Shown in pieces: positions 25,097-34,800 of a stretch of DNA of 64,000 nucleotides. The stretch's first letter is position 1; each line of letters begins with the position of its first letter. The notes under the pieces were generated by a model that did not search any database, was not told where the DNA came from, and saw only the letters and a program-made list of their open reading frames with translations. The DNA comes from Euzebya sp051004735 (lineage in GTDB: Bacteria; Actinomycetota; Nitriliruptoria; Euzebyales; Euzebyaceae), in contig JBPCKA010000069.1 of NCBI GenBank assembly GCA_051004735.1, positions 1-64,000 of the forward strand. The letters are read 5' to 3'. Made by a program: the position numbers and the translations under genes.

Positions 25097-26239
25097 ATGC
25101 GCTTGTACGACACCCGCACCGCGACGGTCGACGACTTCGTCGCCGGGGCGACCGTGCGGTTGTACGTGTGCGGGATCACGCCATATGACTCCGCCCACCT
25201 CGGACACGCCTTCGTCTATGCCACCTTCGACGTCCTGATCCGGCGCCTCGAGGCCCTCGGTCACACTGTGCGCTACGTCCGCAACGTGACCGACGTTGAT
25301 GACGACATTCTGCGGACTGCACGGAACAGGGGTGTGGACTACCAGGTGCTCGCGCGGACCGAAGCAGCCGCGTTTGACGCCAACCTGCGCCGTTTGGGCC
25401 TGCGGGATCCCGACGTCATCCCCTTCGCCACCGAGACCGTCCCTGTGATGATCCCGATGATCCAGGGACTGCTTGACCGTGGCCTTGCCTACGGCCTTGA
25501 GGATCACCGCGTCTACGCGGACACCGCGGCGATGCCAGGGTTCCTGACCTTTTCCCGATTGGACGTCGAGGAGGCACTGCGCCAATTCGCCGAGAAGGGC
25601 GGCGACCCGGAGGCGAGCGGCAAACGCAACCCCATGGATTTCCTGTTGTGGCAACCCAGCCTGCCCGACGAACCGGCCTGGTCGGCGCCATGGGGTGAGG
25701 GTCGGCCCGGGTGGCATCTGGAATGTTCGGTCATGGCACAACAGCACCTGGGCTCGGTCATCGACATCCACGGTGGTGGCAACGATCTGGTGTTTCCCCA
25801 TCACGAGGCCGAGATCCTCCAAAGTGAGGGGTTGACCGGTCAGGGGCCTTTCGCCCGCGTGTGGATGCATGTCGGGATGGTGGCCCTGGACGGCACCAAG
25901 ATGTCGAAGAGCCTGGGCAACCTGGTGTTCCTGGGGGACCTGTTGGACCGCTACTCGTCCTGGGCGGTCCGTCATGAACTATTGCGGCATCACTATCGCT
26001 CGGGGTGGACCTACACCACCGCGGAGATGGACGAGTCGGCTACAGCGGCCAAGTTGCTGGCAAGTGCGGCAGAGGGCGACCCGGCACAGGTGGAGGAGTT
26101 ACTGAAGCTTGTCGGGCAGCGACTGGACGACGACCTCGACACCCCCGGAGCTCTTGCACTGATCGACGCTGCCGCCTCGCGCGGCGACGGAGCCTCCGCA
26201 CGGGCCGCAGCAACACTGTTGGGTTTCGTAACGGACTGA
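25097..26239 (+). CDS. mshC: L-cysteine:GlcN-Ins ligase MshC (mycothiol synthesis)
   Basis: A 380-aa cysteinyl-tRNA synthetase paralogue that joins cysteine to glucosaminyl-inositol using ATP. It reads YVCGITPYDSAHLGHAF, where CGITPYD-HLGH distinguishes MshC from CysRS (CGPTVYD-HIGH). GRPGWHLECSVMA and IHGGGNDLVFPHHEAE supply the zinc and substrate residues and DGTKMSKSLGNL the KMSKS loop. Its length (about 400 in the family) lacks the anticodon-binding domain of CysRS. The ATG follows AGGAAG. A Mca homologue at 52.3 kb supports a mycothiol-producing cell; MshA, MshB and MshD are outside the window. Confidence 0.85.
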   Translation: MRLYDTRTATVDDFVAGATVRLYVCGITPYDSAHLGHAFVYATFDVLIRRLEALGHTVRYVRNVTDVDDDILRTARNRGVDYQVLARTEAAAFDANLRRLGLRDPDVIPFATETVPVMIPMIQGLLDRGLAYGLEDHRVYADTAAMPGFLTFSRLDVEEALRQFAEKGGDPEASGKRNPMDFLLWQPSLPDEPAWSAPWGEGRPGWHLECSVMAQQHLGSVIDIHGGGNDLVFPHHEAEILQSEGLTGQGPFARVWMHVGMVALDGTKMSKSLGNLVFLGDLLDRYSSWAVRHELLRHHYRSGWTYTTAEMDESATAAKLLASAAEGDPAQVEELLKLVGQRLDDDLDTPGALALIDAAASRGDGASARAAATLLGFVTD

Positions 26240-26260
26240 GCATCACCCTCCCATTGACAC

Positions 26261-27937
26261 TCAGCTGCGTGTCAGCGGCTTGTACTTGATGCGGTGTGGG
26301 CGGTCGGCCTCCTCACCCATCCGCCGCTTGTAGTCCGCGGCGTATTCGGAGTACGTGCCCGGGTACCACACCACCTGGGAGTTGCCCTCAAACGCCATCA
26401 TGTGGGTGGTCACCCGGTCCAGGAACCAGCGGTCGTGGCTGATGACCACCGCGCAGCCGGCAAAGTTGAGCAACCCCTCCTCCAAGGCCCGCAGGGTGTC
26501 GACATCAAGATCGTTGGTCGGCTCGTCCAACAGCAGCAGGTTGCCACCACGACGGAGCAACTTGGCCAGATGGATGCGGTTTCGTTCCCCACCTGAACAC
26601 TGACCCACCTTCTTTTGCTGGTCCGCACCCTTGAAGTTGAACTGTCCGCAGTAGGCCCGTCCGTTGACCTCACGGCCACCGACCACCAACAGATCGTTGT
26701 CATCGGTGATTTCCTGGAAGACCGTCTTGTCAGGATCCAGGGAATCCCGGCTCTGATCGACGTAGGCCAGATCCACGGTCTCCCCGACCCGGAGGACTCC
26801 GTCGTCGGGTTTCTCCTCACCCAGGATCATGCGGAACAAGGTGGTCTTACCGGCGCCGTTGGCCCCGACGATGCCGACGATTCCGCCCGGCGGCAGGTTG
26901 AAGGTCAGGTCCTCAATCAGCAGGCGGTCCTCGAAGCCCTTGGACAAGTTGTCCGCCTCGACCACGACACCGCCCAGGCGGCCTGTCACGGGGATGATCA
27001 ACTCGATGTCGGAATCCCTGGCGGTCCCGGCCTTCGCCAGCAGCTCTTCATAGGCGGCCACCCGGGCCTTGGACTTCGCCTGGCGTGCCTTGGGACTGGC
27101 GCTGACCCACTCCAGTTCGTGCGCCAGGGTGAGTTGGCGTTTGGACTCCGACTTCTCCTCCTGGCGCAACCGCTCACTCTTCTGGGTCAACCAGCCCGTG
27201 TAGTTGCCTTCGAACGGCATCCCCTTGCCCCGGTCCAACTCCAGGATCCAGCCCGCGACGTTGTCCAGGAAGTAGCGATCGTGGGTGATGGACACCACGG
27301 TGCCGGGGTAGTCCTGCAGGAACCGCTCCAACCAGGCGACGGTCTCGGCGTCCAAGTGATTGGTCGGTTCGTCCAGCAGCAGCACGTCAGGCTTGCTCAG
27401 CAGAAGTTGGCACAGCGCCACCCGACGCCGCTCACCCCCGGACAGCGTGGAGACATCGGCATCGCCCGGCGGGACTCGCAATGCGTCCATGGCGATCTCG
27501 ATCGTCCGGTCAAGATCCCAGCCGTCGGCCGCCTCGATCTTGTCCTGAATGACGGCAAACCGGTCATAGACCTTCTGCATCTCCTCATCGGTCAGATCGG
27601 GATCGGCCATCTTGGCCGACAGCACGTTGAACTCATCAAGCAACGCGACGGTGGCACCGACGCCCTGCTTGATGTTGTCCAGGACGTTCTTGTCAGAGTC
27701 CAGCCGCGGCTCCTGCGACAGGTAGCCGATGTTCACGCCGTCAGCGGCCCAGGCCTCACCTTCGAACTCTGTGTCGACACCGGCCATGATGCGCAGCAGG
27801 GTCGACTTGCCCGCCCCGTTGGGTCCGATCACACCAATCTTGGCGCCGGGAAGGAACGACAGCCAGATGTTGGACAGGATCTCCTTGGATGGGGGCACCA
27901 GTTTGGTGAGCCCCTTCATCACATAGACGTACTCCAT
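26261..27937 (-). CDS. ettA: Energy-dependent translational throttle protein EttA
   Basis: A 558-aa ABC-F protein with two ATPase domains and no membrane segments. Walker A motifs are IGPNGAGKSTLLRI (about residue 37) and VGANGAGKTTLFRM (about 360). The signature sequences are LSGGERRRVALCQLLL and CSGGERNRIHLAKLLR, each followed by LLLDEPTNHLD or LLLDEPTNDLD. The start MEYVYVMKGLTKLVPPSKEI and the overall length match EttA, which binds the ribosomal E site and tunes initiation to ATP level. It is convergent with mshC, 21 bases apart. The upstream side abuts the IS110 remnant, so its promoter lies in disturbed DNA. Confidence 0.95.
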   Translation of the reverse strand: MEYVYVMKGLTKLVPPSKEILSNIWLSFLPGAKIGVIGPNGAGKSTLLRIMAGVDTEFEGEAWAADGVNIGYLSQEPRLDSDKNVLDNIKQGVGATVALLDEFNVLSAKMADPDLTDEEMQKVYDRFAVIQDKIEAADGWDLDRTIEIAMDALRVPPGDADVSTLSGGERRRVALCQLLLSKPDVLLLDEPTNHLDAETVAWLERFLQDYPGTVVSITHDRYFLDNVAGWILELDRGKGMPFEGNYTGWLTQKSERLRQEEKSESKRQLTLAHELEWVSASPKARQAKSKARVAAYEELLAKAGTARDSDIELIIPVTGRLGGVVVEADNLSKGFEDRLLIEDLTFNLPPGGIVGIVGANGAGKTTLFRMILGEEKPDDGVLRVGETVDLAYVDQSRDSLDPDKTVFQEITDDNDLLVVGGREVNGRAYCGQFNFKGADQQKKVGQCSGGERNRIHLAKLLRRGGNLLLLDEPTNDLDVDTLRALEEGLLNFAGCAVVISHDRWFLDRVTTHMMAFEGNSQVVWYPGTYSEYAADYKRRMGEEADRPHRIKYKPLTRS

Positions 27938-28084
27938 CGGTGACCTTCCTGTCCGCGGGTTGACGTGTCCGTTGCTTGAGAAGGTAGCGGTTGGATCGCT
28001 CGCTTCTTCATGCAGCCACCTGTTGCCGGGTGGCGGTCCCCGTTCTGGCCCACCGTGTGGTGGTGCGGGGTTGACAGGTCGTCG

Positions 28085-28176
28085 CTGACTTTGGCCTCAG
28101 TTCTCACCTCCCCGTCTTCGGCCATGACGATCAGGTCATGATGATCTTCAGACCAATCGATTCCCAGATGCAACAT
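28085..28176 (-). pseudogene. IS110-family transposase remnant (N-terminal end)
   Basis: From an ATG ending at 28176 the minus strand reads MLHLGIDWSEDHHDLIVMAE followed by DGEVRTEAKVSDDL. This is the start of an IS110-type (DEDD) transposase, where GIDWSEDHHD holds the first catalytic Asp. After about 30 residues similarity ends and the frame continues into unrelated DNA to 27919. More than 90% of the gene is gone. It marks one edge of the mobile-element patch between ettA and the regulator gene. Confidence 0.6.
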
Positions 28177-28397
28177 CCTTCGTTCTCCTTCCGGTTCGGT
28201 CACGTAGTGCGAGCGGAGTCTTCTCGACCTGTCGGTCCGGGGCACGCTCTTTCAAGAGAACTCACCAGTTCAGGTCCCAAAAGTGCTCAAACGCGAGAGG
28301 GGGATCCTCGGCCTCGGTCAGCCGCGTGTATGTCATCGAGGTCATCGAGTAGCCGAAATGGCTCTCACCCTATTCAACTAGCGCACGGTGATCTTCC

Positions 28398-29099
28398 TCA
28401 GGTATCGGCGGAGATCACGTCGTAGCAACCGGATGGGGCACCCACCTGGAATGCCCAGAAGCGGTCGCCATATGACCAGTGCCACCATTCGGGGCCGTAG
28501 TTGACGAACCCGGCAGCAGCCATGACCCCTGAGAGGAGATCTCTGTTCTGACGCGCCTCCCCCGTTATGTCGGGGTGGCGGGTGAAGCAGCGGAAGTCGC
28601 TTTGGTCCGGTGTGGCGTTCACAGGAGTACCAAGGTCAAGTTCGTGCCCTGCGTCGTCACACAACGTCAGATCAACTGCTGCCCCGGCGCAGTGCGGAGC
28701 GACACGTGGTGGCGCCACATGCAGGGCGGCGGTCTGCTCCTGCCACTGAGGGGACCACGATGGATGCTGAGCGGTGACCAGTGCCAGATGATCGGCAAAG
28801 TAGCGGGCCTGGACCGCCGGTGGTCGATAGCACTCGATGATCAAAAGGCGCAATCCCGATGGCAGCGCGTCCTGTGCGTGCCCAATTCGTTCAGCGATCC
28901 CACGCCGAACCCACGCCGCCCGCCACCGTTCGTCCATCTGTGAGGATGACACCACCACGGTCGGACAGGCCTGGCGGATGTCGACCATTTCCTCGCCGCA
29001 CTCAACGATCCCCAATCGCCCCACTGCCGGATCACTGATGCTGACGATGCCCGGTGACCGCGCGGCGTCATGCGATCCGGGCGAAGGCTCAGGCTGCAT
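28398..29099 (-). CDS. VanX-like D-Ala-D-Ala dipeptidase (M15D)
   Basis: A zinc dipeptidase of about 233 residues from the ATG at 29099. It has LRLLIIECYRPPAVQARYF (substrate Arg), the zinc motif APHCAGAAVDLTL (HxxGxAxD) and the C-terminal GPEWWHWSYGDRFWAF holding the catalytic Glu and last zinc His. RQNRDLLSGVMAAAGF is also family-typical. VanX enzymes hydrolyse D-Ala-D-Ala; outside resistance clusters relatives recycle cell-wall peptides. No vanH or vanA is nearby, so resistance is not implied. The same frame stays open upstream through a TnpB remnant to 29672, making the true start uncertain. No signal peptide is seen from 29099. Confidence 0.75.
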   Translation of the reverse strand: MQPEPSPGSHDAARSPGIVSISDPAVGRLGIVECGEEMVDIRQACPTVVVSSSQMDERWRAAWVRRGIAERIGHAQDALPSGLRLLIIECYRPPAVQARYFADHLALVTAQHPSWSPQWQEQTAALHVAPPRVAPHCAGAAVDLTLCDDAGHELDLGTPVNATPDQSDFRCFTRHPDITGEARQNRDLLSGVMAAAGFVNYGPEWWHWSYGDRFWAFQVGAPSGCYDVISADT

Positions 29100-29249
29100 C
29101 CCGACCACGGTATCGGTGAATCTCGGAAGGACCCACTGCCCTGAGGTCCTCACCGGTGGCGTGGACCCGACGAAGCGCAGCAGATGGTTACCGAACCGAA
29201 CCTCGCTGCCGGGAAGCAACCGGTAGGATCGCGTTGGGTTACGTGCAGT

Positions 29250-29672
29250 GGACCGTTGCAGGGGTGTGGGGTCGGTCTCACCGACTTCTCGCTGTCCTGA
29301 GTTTGCGTCCTCCCGGCCACTCCGGGTCGACGGGCCCGCCTGCTGATCGGCGAGGCGGGCCAGGTTGATCGCTGCGTTCAGGTCCCGGTCAAGAGACGTC
29401 GCGCAGGTCTCGCAGGTGTAGGTCCGTTCGCCCAGTCCCAGCTTTGGCTTTCGGTTGGAACACGACGAACAGGTCTTTGATGACGGGTACCACCGGTCCT
29501 TGTTCGCGTTCCACGTCCGCCGTAGTGCCGCCAACGACCAGCCTTGGGCGGGTTCCAGACGGCCGCCGAGCAACTGGCGTTCCCATTTCCCCAACTCCAG
29601 GTCGGCTTTGATCCAGGCAAGCATCCGGGCAACCACACAGCACGCGCCCACTCCGACAACTTCACCCGACAA
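29250..29672 (-). pseudogene. TnpB (IS605-type OrfB) C-terminal remnant
   Basis: The minus-strand frame contains RWYPSSKTCSSCSNRKPKLG and GERTYTCETCATSLDRDLNA-AINLARLA. This is the zinc ribbon (CxxC...CxxC) and final RuvC Asp of TnpB. The preceding 60 residues are only weakly TnpB-like (WIKADLELGKWERQLLGGRL) and the first 250 or so residues of the protein are absent. There is no stop at the natural end; the frame runs on in phase into the VanX-like gene. It cannot make an active RNA-guided nuclease. No omega-RNA guide end or tnpA is identifiable. Confidence 0.7.
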
Positions 29673-30022
29673 CAGCTACGCCTGTTCGCACCCATTCACA
29701 ACACCCATGACCCGCAACTGGTTGCAACCCTCGCGTGTGGAGATGCGATCCTCATACTCGGTGCGGACCTGCATACCCGGCGCAGCCAGGAGCGACCAGA
29801 GAGGCACGACGATTCCATCCCCCGCCAGCAGATGCACCGTCGCCTGGATCATTTCGGCCGTATCCTGCCATGACCATGCCCAACGCCATCAGCCACCAGT
29901 TGGAGGTCCTCACCGAACTCGCCGCCGATCTCGCCGACCGGCGATCACCTCATGGGCGATGACGGCCCGACCGATGATGCGCGCCACCAACTCTAGACTT
30001 CCAGTCCGTAGGACCGTTTGAC
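29673..30022. other. Remnant DNA between TnpB fragment and regulator gene
   Basis: The plus strand has an open frame from about 29646 to 29873 (NFTRQQLRLFAPIHNTHDPQ, LVATLACGDAILILGADLH) whose composition looks protein-like, but I recognise no family and no proper start. A 30-codon frame follows (ATG 29870, MTMPNAISHQLEVLTELAAD). Both look like leftovers of disrupted genes. The promoter of the regulator gene at 30023 should lie in the last 100 bases. Confidence 0.35.
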
Positions 30023-33000
30023 ATGGAGTCAGCGGCACCCTGGAAGATCGAATCGGTTGATCTGGACCTGGACTTGGACCGGTCGCGAGCGAACCGATTA
30101 CCGCGACTGCCCCAGCGGTATGTGCCGCGACCTCGCCTTGACGCGTTGTTCGCCGACCAGCGACTGGCTGTGATCCATGCCGGGGGCGGCTATGGCAAGA
30201 CGACTCTGGTCGCGGCTCGCCTTTCCTCGTTCGATGGCGTGAGTGTCTATGCGCGGCTTGCGCCGGGCGACCATTCTGTCCAACTGTTGTCGTTGCGTCT
30301 ACAGCATGCTCTGAAGCGTGCGGGGCTCAGCGACCTTGCCGGCGCATTGGACGCGAGCGTCGATCCGAATGACGCCCTGGACTTTCTGAGCGATGCCATG
30401 GCCGCGTTCGACGAGCGGATCCTGTTGGCGGTAGATGACGCACATTACGCCGCCTCAAGCGCATCACAAGGCCTCAGGCGTCTGATCCAGTCCGTGCCGC
30501 CCAACGTATTCCTGGTGGTCGCCGCCCGAGCCGTGCCGTCGGAGGTCTGGGGGCCGTCGGACGATGGTCTGCTGTTGACTGAGGCTGATCTGGCCTTCAC
30601 GCTCTCCGAGACCCGTGCCTACCTCGCGGGATCCGATCGCGATCCGGCCGAACTCCATTGCGAGGCGCAGGGGTGGCCGACCGCGGTGGTACTGAGTAGC
30701 AGGATGCGACGCCGCGGCGACAGCACCTACGGGATCAGGGCGTTGGTCGATGACCACCTTGCCATGGCACCTCTTGAGCTCCGACGTGCGCTGGTGCAGA
30801 GCGCACATCTCCCCGCGATCGACCAGGAGATCCTCTCCATCATCCAGGCTTCGATCACGCTGGACCAGTTGCGCAACGTGGGATTGCCGATGCAGGTTCG
30901 GGACCGAGGCCAGGCGTTTCTGGATCCTGTCGCGGAGACGCTGCGGGATCACGGACCTCTGGAACCATCGCTGGCCCGACAACTTGCCGTCTTCCACCAC
31001 TCACGCGGCCACCCACTTGACGGTGCCAGGACCCTGGCGGCGGCGGGCCTGCACGACGAAGCCGCCGCCCTGTTGGCTGTCATGACGCCCGCTGAGGCAG
31101 CGACGGAGAACATTGGGGAACTGCGTGCCGTGGTGGAGGCGCTGCCGGCGGGGGCTTTGGATGCTCACCCCTATGCCATTCTCCATCTGGTCCGAGGCCT
31201 GGAGTTGACGTTCGAACGGGCAGCCCGGAGCGCCCTGATCACCCAGCTGATCGATGTGGTCGGCGATCAACCCGTAACGCCGATTGCACGCGAGGTGTTG
31301 GCCGAACGGGCTCGTGACCTGGTGCGCCAGCTGGACATCGAGGCCGCGGCGTCCTGTGCCACGCGTGTCATGGCGTTCACAGACAGATCCGAAGACATCG
31401 TGCGGGCTCGCTGTCTTGACGTGTTGGCCTGGACTTCGGCGTGGCAGGCACGTGACTACGCCGGTGCAGAACGATTTTCCCAAAGAGCGATTGCCGCCGC
31501 ACGTCGCACGGGTGTAGGTGTCTGGGTGGCCGAGGCCTACCTCACGCTGGCACTGCGGGTGCAACATCCTGCTGGCGCATTTGATCGCGCCGAAGCATCC
31601 CTGCGAGAGGCACTGGCCCTGTACGCGCCCAGGTCGGCGCGTGCGGCCTTGGTACTTTCCTTTCTGGCGGACATCCTGATCGATGTCGGGCGACCGGCCG
31701 AAGCCGCGGGTTTGGCCCAGCGCGCGTTCCGTCTGGGCAGATCGACCGGCAGCCAGCAGGGAGCCGGCTACGCGGCGTGGTCGCTCGCCAGGGCCATGTC
31801 CGCGACGAACGATGCGAAGCAGACCATGAGCGCGCTGAGCCGTGTCGAACAACACCCCGGGGATTGGTTTACCTCTCCCAGCGGTCCGACGTTTCTCGCT
31901 GACGCGGCGTGCATGTTGGAACGTGTGGGGGAACAGTCCCTGGCCGACCGGTACCTGGCGCGGGCGGTGCAGCGCCGCAGTGAGGTTCCGCTGCCTGTCC
32001 TGCTGGCACAGGCAACCCTTGCCGTCCGCCGCGGTACGGACATGGCCGGTGACCTGTTGCAGAGGGCGGCGGCAATGGACGGCGCCTCCCCCATCGACCA
32101 GGTGCGACTAGGTGTCCTGCAGGCTTACGCCGCGCTGCGGCAAGACTCTTCACAGGGCCCCTCCCTCGCCACCGCAGTGTTTGAACGGGCGGCGGAGATC
32201 GGTGTCCCGGGTCTTGCGCTGACGGTCGAACCAGACCTTGGACCCATGCTGGTCCAGGCAGCGATACGCGGAGGTTCGCGTGCGGCCCGGGCAGCCAGTG
32301 CTGCGGTCCCAATATCGCTGCAAGTGCTGGGCGGGTTCGCGGTTACCCGAGCTGGGCGCTGTTTGGACCTGCCCACCGACACCGCCCACTCCCTTGTCAT
32401 GTTGGCAGCCGTTCGTGCCCCGCTGCGGGTGTCTGAGGTCCCGGCGGTGTTGGGGCTGCCCTCGACCGTGTCCGTCGCCGTGGCACTTGACGAACTCCAG
32501 CAAGCCGTTCCCGGAATGATCCTCAGCGAAGGAGGGTGGATTCGGATCGCCGAGGATGTCCGGGTGGATGCCCGCCAACTTCTGGATGCGGCGGTGGACT
32601 CGCGTCGATGGGCCACCCGCGACCCGCTACGTGCCGTCCTGGCCGCCCGCACCGTCGACGGCATGTACACCGGGGAGGTGTTGCCTGGTGTCCGCGCCCA
32701 GTGGGCAGACCGACCTCGTCAGCGGCTGCGGGCCGAGGTCCTGGCTGCCCTGGACCTGATCGCTGGTGTGGCCCTTGAGGTGGATGACCTGGACGAGGCC
32801 ATAGGGGCAACCCAGCGCGCGCTCGAGATTGACGCCAGCGATCCCGATCGGTTTCTCACGCTGGCCGAGATGTACCTGCGCCAGGATCGTCGCGCCCGTG
32901 CCGCGGCGGCATTGGCCGACGCCGGTAGTACCGCCACCCGGGAGGGGCTGGGCCTGACAGCACGACATCAGAACCTGGCCAGGCTGCTGCGGCTGGATGC

Positions 33001-33595
33001 GGCCCAGCAGCAACTCCGTCCCGCCGCAGTCTCATCTCTGCCTGATCGGTCCATCGCGCTGCGTGTGCTGGGCAGATTGGAGGTGGTTTACCAAGGCCGG
33101 TTGGTGCCACTTCCCGCGGGGCATCCAACCCGTTTGGTCACGCTACTGGCCTGTGCGCAGGGTCCCGTTGGGGTGAGATCGATCATCCGGTCCCTGTGGC
33201 CGGATGTCGAGGAGAAGCGAGGGCGAGGACGACTTCGAGAAGCCCTTCATCGACTGACGCGTGCCGTACCCCTGGTTCAGCGGACGGGCCAGGACCAACT
33301 GTCATTCACCCCAGAAGTCAGGATGGACCTCAACCACTTCCAGGCCTCGGCGAGATTCGCTGAGGCCGGCGGAGAGGGGCACCTGCTGGCGGCACGCGAG
33401 GCCCTCGAGGTCTACGGCGGCCCACTATTACCCGAGCATGTCGATGGCGACTGGATCCAGGCGACCCGGGTCGAGGTCGAACGTCGGCACACCAGCCTGC
33501 TCAACCTGTTGAGCATGGACCAGAAACGTCGTGCGGCGATCGGCACCGCACTCCGGGATCCGCCCCTCCCCACAAGCGGGGACCCCTCCCATTGA
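30023..33595 (+). CDS. STAND-type transcriptional regulator with two SARP-like C-terminal modules
   Basis: A 1190-aa regulator. Residues 30-300 form a MalT-type NTPase, with RYVPRPRLDALFADQRLAVI, Walker A AGGGYGKTTLV (Lys59) and Walker B ILLAVDDAH. Residues 320-740 are helical repeats of TPR type. From about 764 comes a first SARP-like module (ISLQVLGGFAVTRAGRCLDL, degenerate) with a TPR-like BTAD part. From about 1010 comes a second (IALRVLGRLEVVYQGRLVPL; IIRSLWPDVEEKRGRGRLRE; LHRLTRAVPL) whose OmpR-type winged helix is better kept. The LuxR helix-turn-helix that normally ends MalT-like proteins is absent. It is expected to be an ATP-dependent, ligand-controlled activator. Its targets are unknown; the nearest plus-strand operon is the IDO-like locus at 35.2 kb. 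Confidence 0.82.
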   Translation: MESAAPWKIESVDLDLDLDRSRANRLPRLPQRYVPRPRLDALFADQRLAVIHAGGGYGKTTLVAARLSSFDGVSVYARLAPGDHSVQLLSLRLQHALKRAGLSDLAGALDASVDPNDALDFLSDAMAAFDERILLAVDDAHYAASSASQGLRRLIQSVPPNVFLVVAARAVPSEVWGPSDDGLLLTEADLAFTLSETRAYLAGSDRDPAELHCEAQGWPTAVVLSSRMRRRGDSTYGIRALVDDHLAMAPLELRRALVQSAHLPAIDQEILSIIQASITLDQLRNVGLPMQVRDRGQAFLDPVAETLRDHGPLEPSLARQLAVFHHSRGHPLDGARTLAAAGLHDEAAALLAVMTPAEAATENIGELRAVVEALPAGALDAHPYAILHLVRGLELTFERAARSALITQLIDVVGDQPVTPIAREVLAERARDLVRQLDIEAAASCATRVMAFTDRSEDIVRARCLDVLAWTSAWQARDYAGAERFSQRAIAAARRTGVGVWVAEAYLTLALRVQHPAGAFDRAEASLREALALYAPRSARAALVLSFLADILIDVGRPAEAAGLAQRAFRLGRSTGSQQGAGYAAWSLARAMSATNDAKQTMSALSRVEQHPGDWFTSPSGPTFLADAACMLERVGEQSLADRYLARAVQRRSEVPLPVLLAQATLAVRRGTDMAGDLLQRAAAMDGASPIDQVRLGVLQAYAALRQDSSQGPSLATAVFERAAEIGVPGLALTVEPDLGPMLVQAAIRGGSRAARAASAAVPISLQVLGGFAVTRAGRCLDLPTDTAHSLVMLAAVRAPLRVSEVPAVLGLPSTVSVAVALDELQQAVPGMILSEGGWIRIAEDVRVDARQLLDAAVDSRRWATRDPLRAVLAARTVDGMYTGEVLPGVRAQWADRPRQRLRAEVLAALDLIAGVALEVDDLDEAIGATQRALEIDASDPDRFLTLAEMYLRQDRRARAAAALADAGSTATREGLGLTARHQNLARLLRLDAAQQQLRPAAVSSLPDRSIALRVLGRLEVVYQGRLVPLPAGHPTRLVTLLACAQGPVGVRSIIRSLWPDVEEKRGRGRLREALHRLTRAVPLVQRTGQDQLSFTPEVRMDLNHFQASARFAEAGGEGHLLAAREALEVYGGPLLPEHVDGDWIQATRVEVERRHTSLLNLLSMDQKRRAAIGTALRDPPLPTSGDPSH

Positions 33596-33599
33596 CACC

Positions 33600-34736
33600 T
33601 CAAGGGCGTATTGAGGGACCTCCCACGATGTCAAAGCCTGCTGGTGGGTCCAGAACCGCGACGGATCCGTCCGCGGTGTTGACTCCATCGTTGGTGTCAG
33701 CGAGGACGACCACCGTCTGGTCGCCAGGCAGCCACACAGGTATTGCGTTGACGTCCAGATCGGCAACCGTCACCACGTCATCGGTCGCGTAGGGGGCGAT
33801 CCGGAGCACGCCGCCGTTCGCCAGTTCATCGATGATCGCGATGTCACCGCTGCCATCGCTCGCCCACGCCGCACCAATGACCCTGGAGCCGGGACGATGC
33901 TGGATGTGGGCCGGTGCGCCGCTCCCGTCGTCGATGTACACCGAGAGATCCTGGTTCGTCTCGAGTATGAGTAGCGCGATGTCGTTGGTGAGGCTCAGAG
34001 GATGGTCATTGGTCACCTGGTAGGAAGGCAGACGGGCCTGTCCCAGCCGACCGGTGTTGTACTGGCCGGACCCTGAATCGAACCGAGTGGCCACCGCCCC
34101 AAAGTTCACGATGTTGATCGCTGCAGCCTCTGGGAGAAAGACAGCCGCCACACGGTCGTCGGCGTTCAGTCCCGTCAGCACCTCGGTGCCGATCCCGCTG
34201 CTCGGGTTGCGCTCCAAGACGTTGCCGAAGAGGGTATATACACCGAGTAGTTCCCCACCGTCTTCTTGACGAGCCTCCACGTACAACCGCTGTCCACTGG
34301 CCGTCCAATCAGGCTCGCCACAGCGCACGTCATCGCAGCTGAAGCCCAGTCCCGGGTCAGCCCCGTCGAACTGGGCGCTCCACACCAGTGAGGTGACGTT
34401 GTCTGCGACGGTGAACGTGACCGTTCCAGGCGGAACCGCCACTGGCAGCGCCGGGGCGAAACCCAGATCCAGACGGGCGGTCTCACACACCGACGCGGTA
34501 ACCGCACAGGTCAGCAGCTCGGGCCCTGGCTCCAACCACTCTTCTGTGGCCGGCGGCAAACTGTCGATGCACGGTCGGGCCCGGCTACCCGCTGCACCGT
34601 CAGTCCCATGTCGACCAGTGACTGCTGCACCGCATCCCCGATCGCGGCGGTCGTCGTCGCGACCGATCAGCACGACGTCGGCAGTCCCGTCGGCAAACGT
34701 GAGGAGCCGCGTGAGACCAGCCTGAGACCTGGGAGC
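33600..34736 (-). pseudogene. Frameshifted CWB2-repeat protein with beta-propeller-like C-terminus
   Basis: Between 34736 and 34570 the minus strand encodes a CWB2 (PF04122-like) repeat split over two frames. LTFADGTADVVLIGRDDD is in one frame, then AIGDAVQQSLVDMGLTVQRV and AGPDRAST are in another. The first frame resumes at SLPPATEEWLEPGPELL and continues for about 325 residues to 33600 with beta-rich, propeller-like sequence (VVTVADLDVNAIPVWLPGDQ; SRVIGAAWASDGSGDIAIID). The original protein was probably secreted and wall-bound. The signal peptide and earlier repeats are lost into the neighbouring cyclase remnant. A translated C-terminal piece is possible. It is convergent with the regulator gene, stops 4 bases apart. 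Confidence 0.6.
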
Positions 34737-34800
34737 GATCCTTACGGTGGCGGACCGGTCATTATGTCGATTGGCCAGCTTGCCTCGGAGGCCGAAAGCT

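Noticed and set aside
24832..25188. 118-residue plus-strand frame starting at the candidate small RNA
   Set aside because: It runs straight through a strong terminator and into the mshC start region, with no ribosome-binding site and no recognisable domain.
24839..25975. Minus-strand frame of 378 residues over mshC
   Set aside because: It has no family-like sequence and is fully explained as the antisense of MshC.
25097..26239. Cysteinyl-tRNA synthetase
   Set aside because: The CGITPYD-HLGH signature, the missing anticodon-binding part and a Mca homologue in the same window favour MshC.
26615..27943. Plus-strand frame of 442 residues over ettA
   Set aside because: It is an antisense shadow of a certain ABC-F gene.
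28398..29099. Vancomycin-resistance gene vanX
   Set aside because: Only the dipeptidase is present, without vanA/vanH or vanRS, so no resistance cluster is supported.
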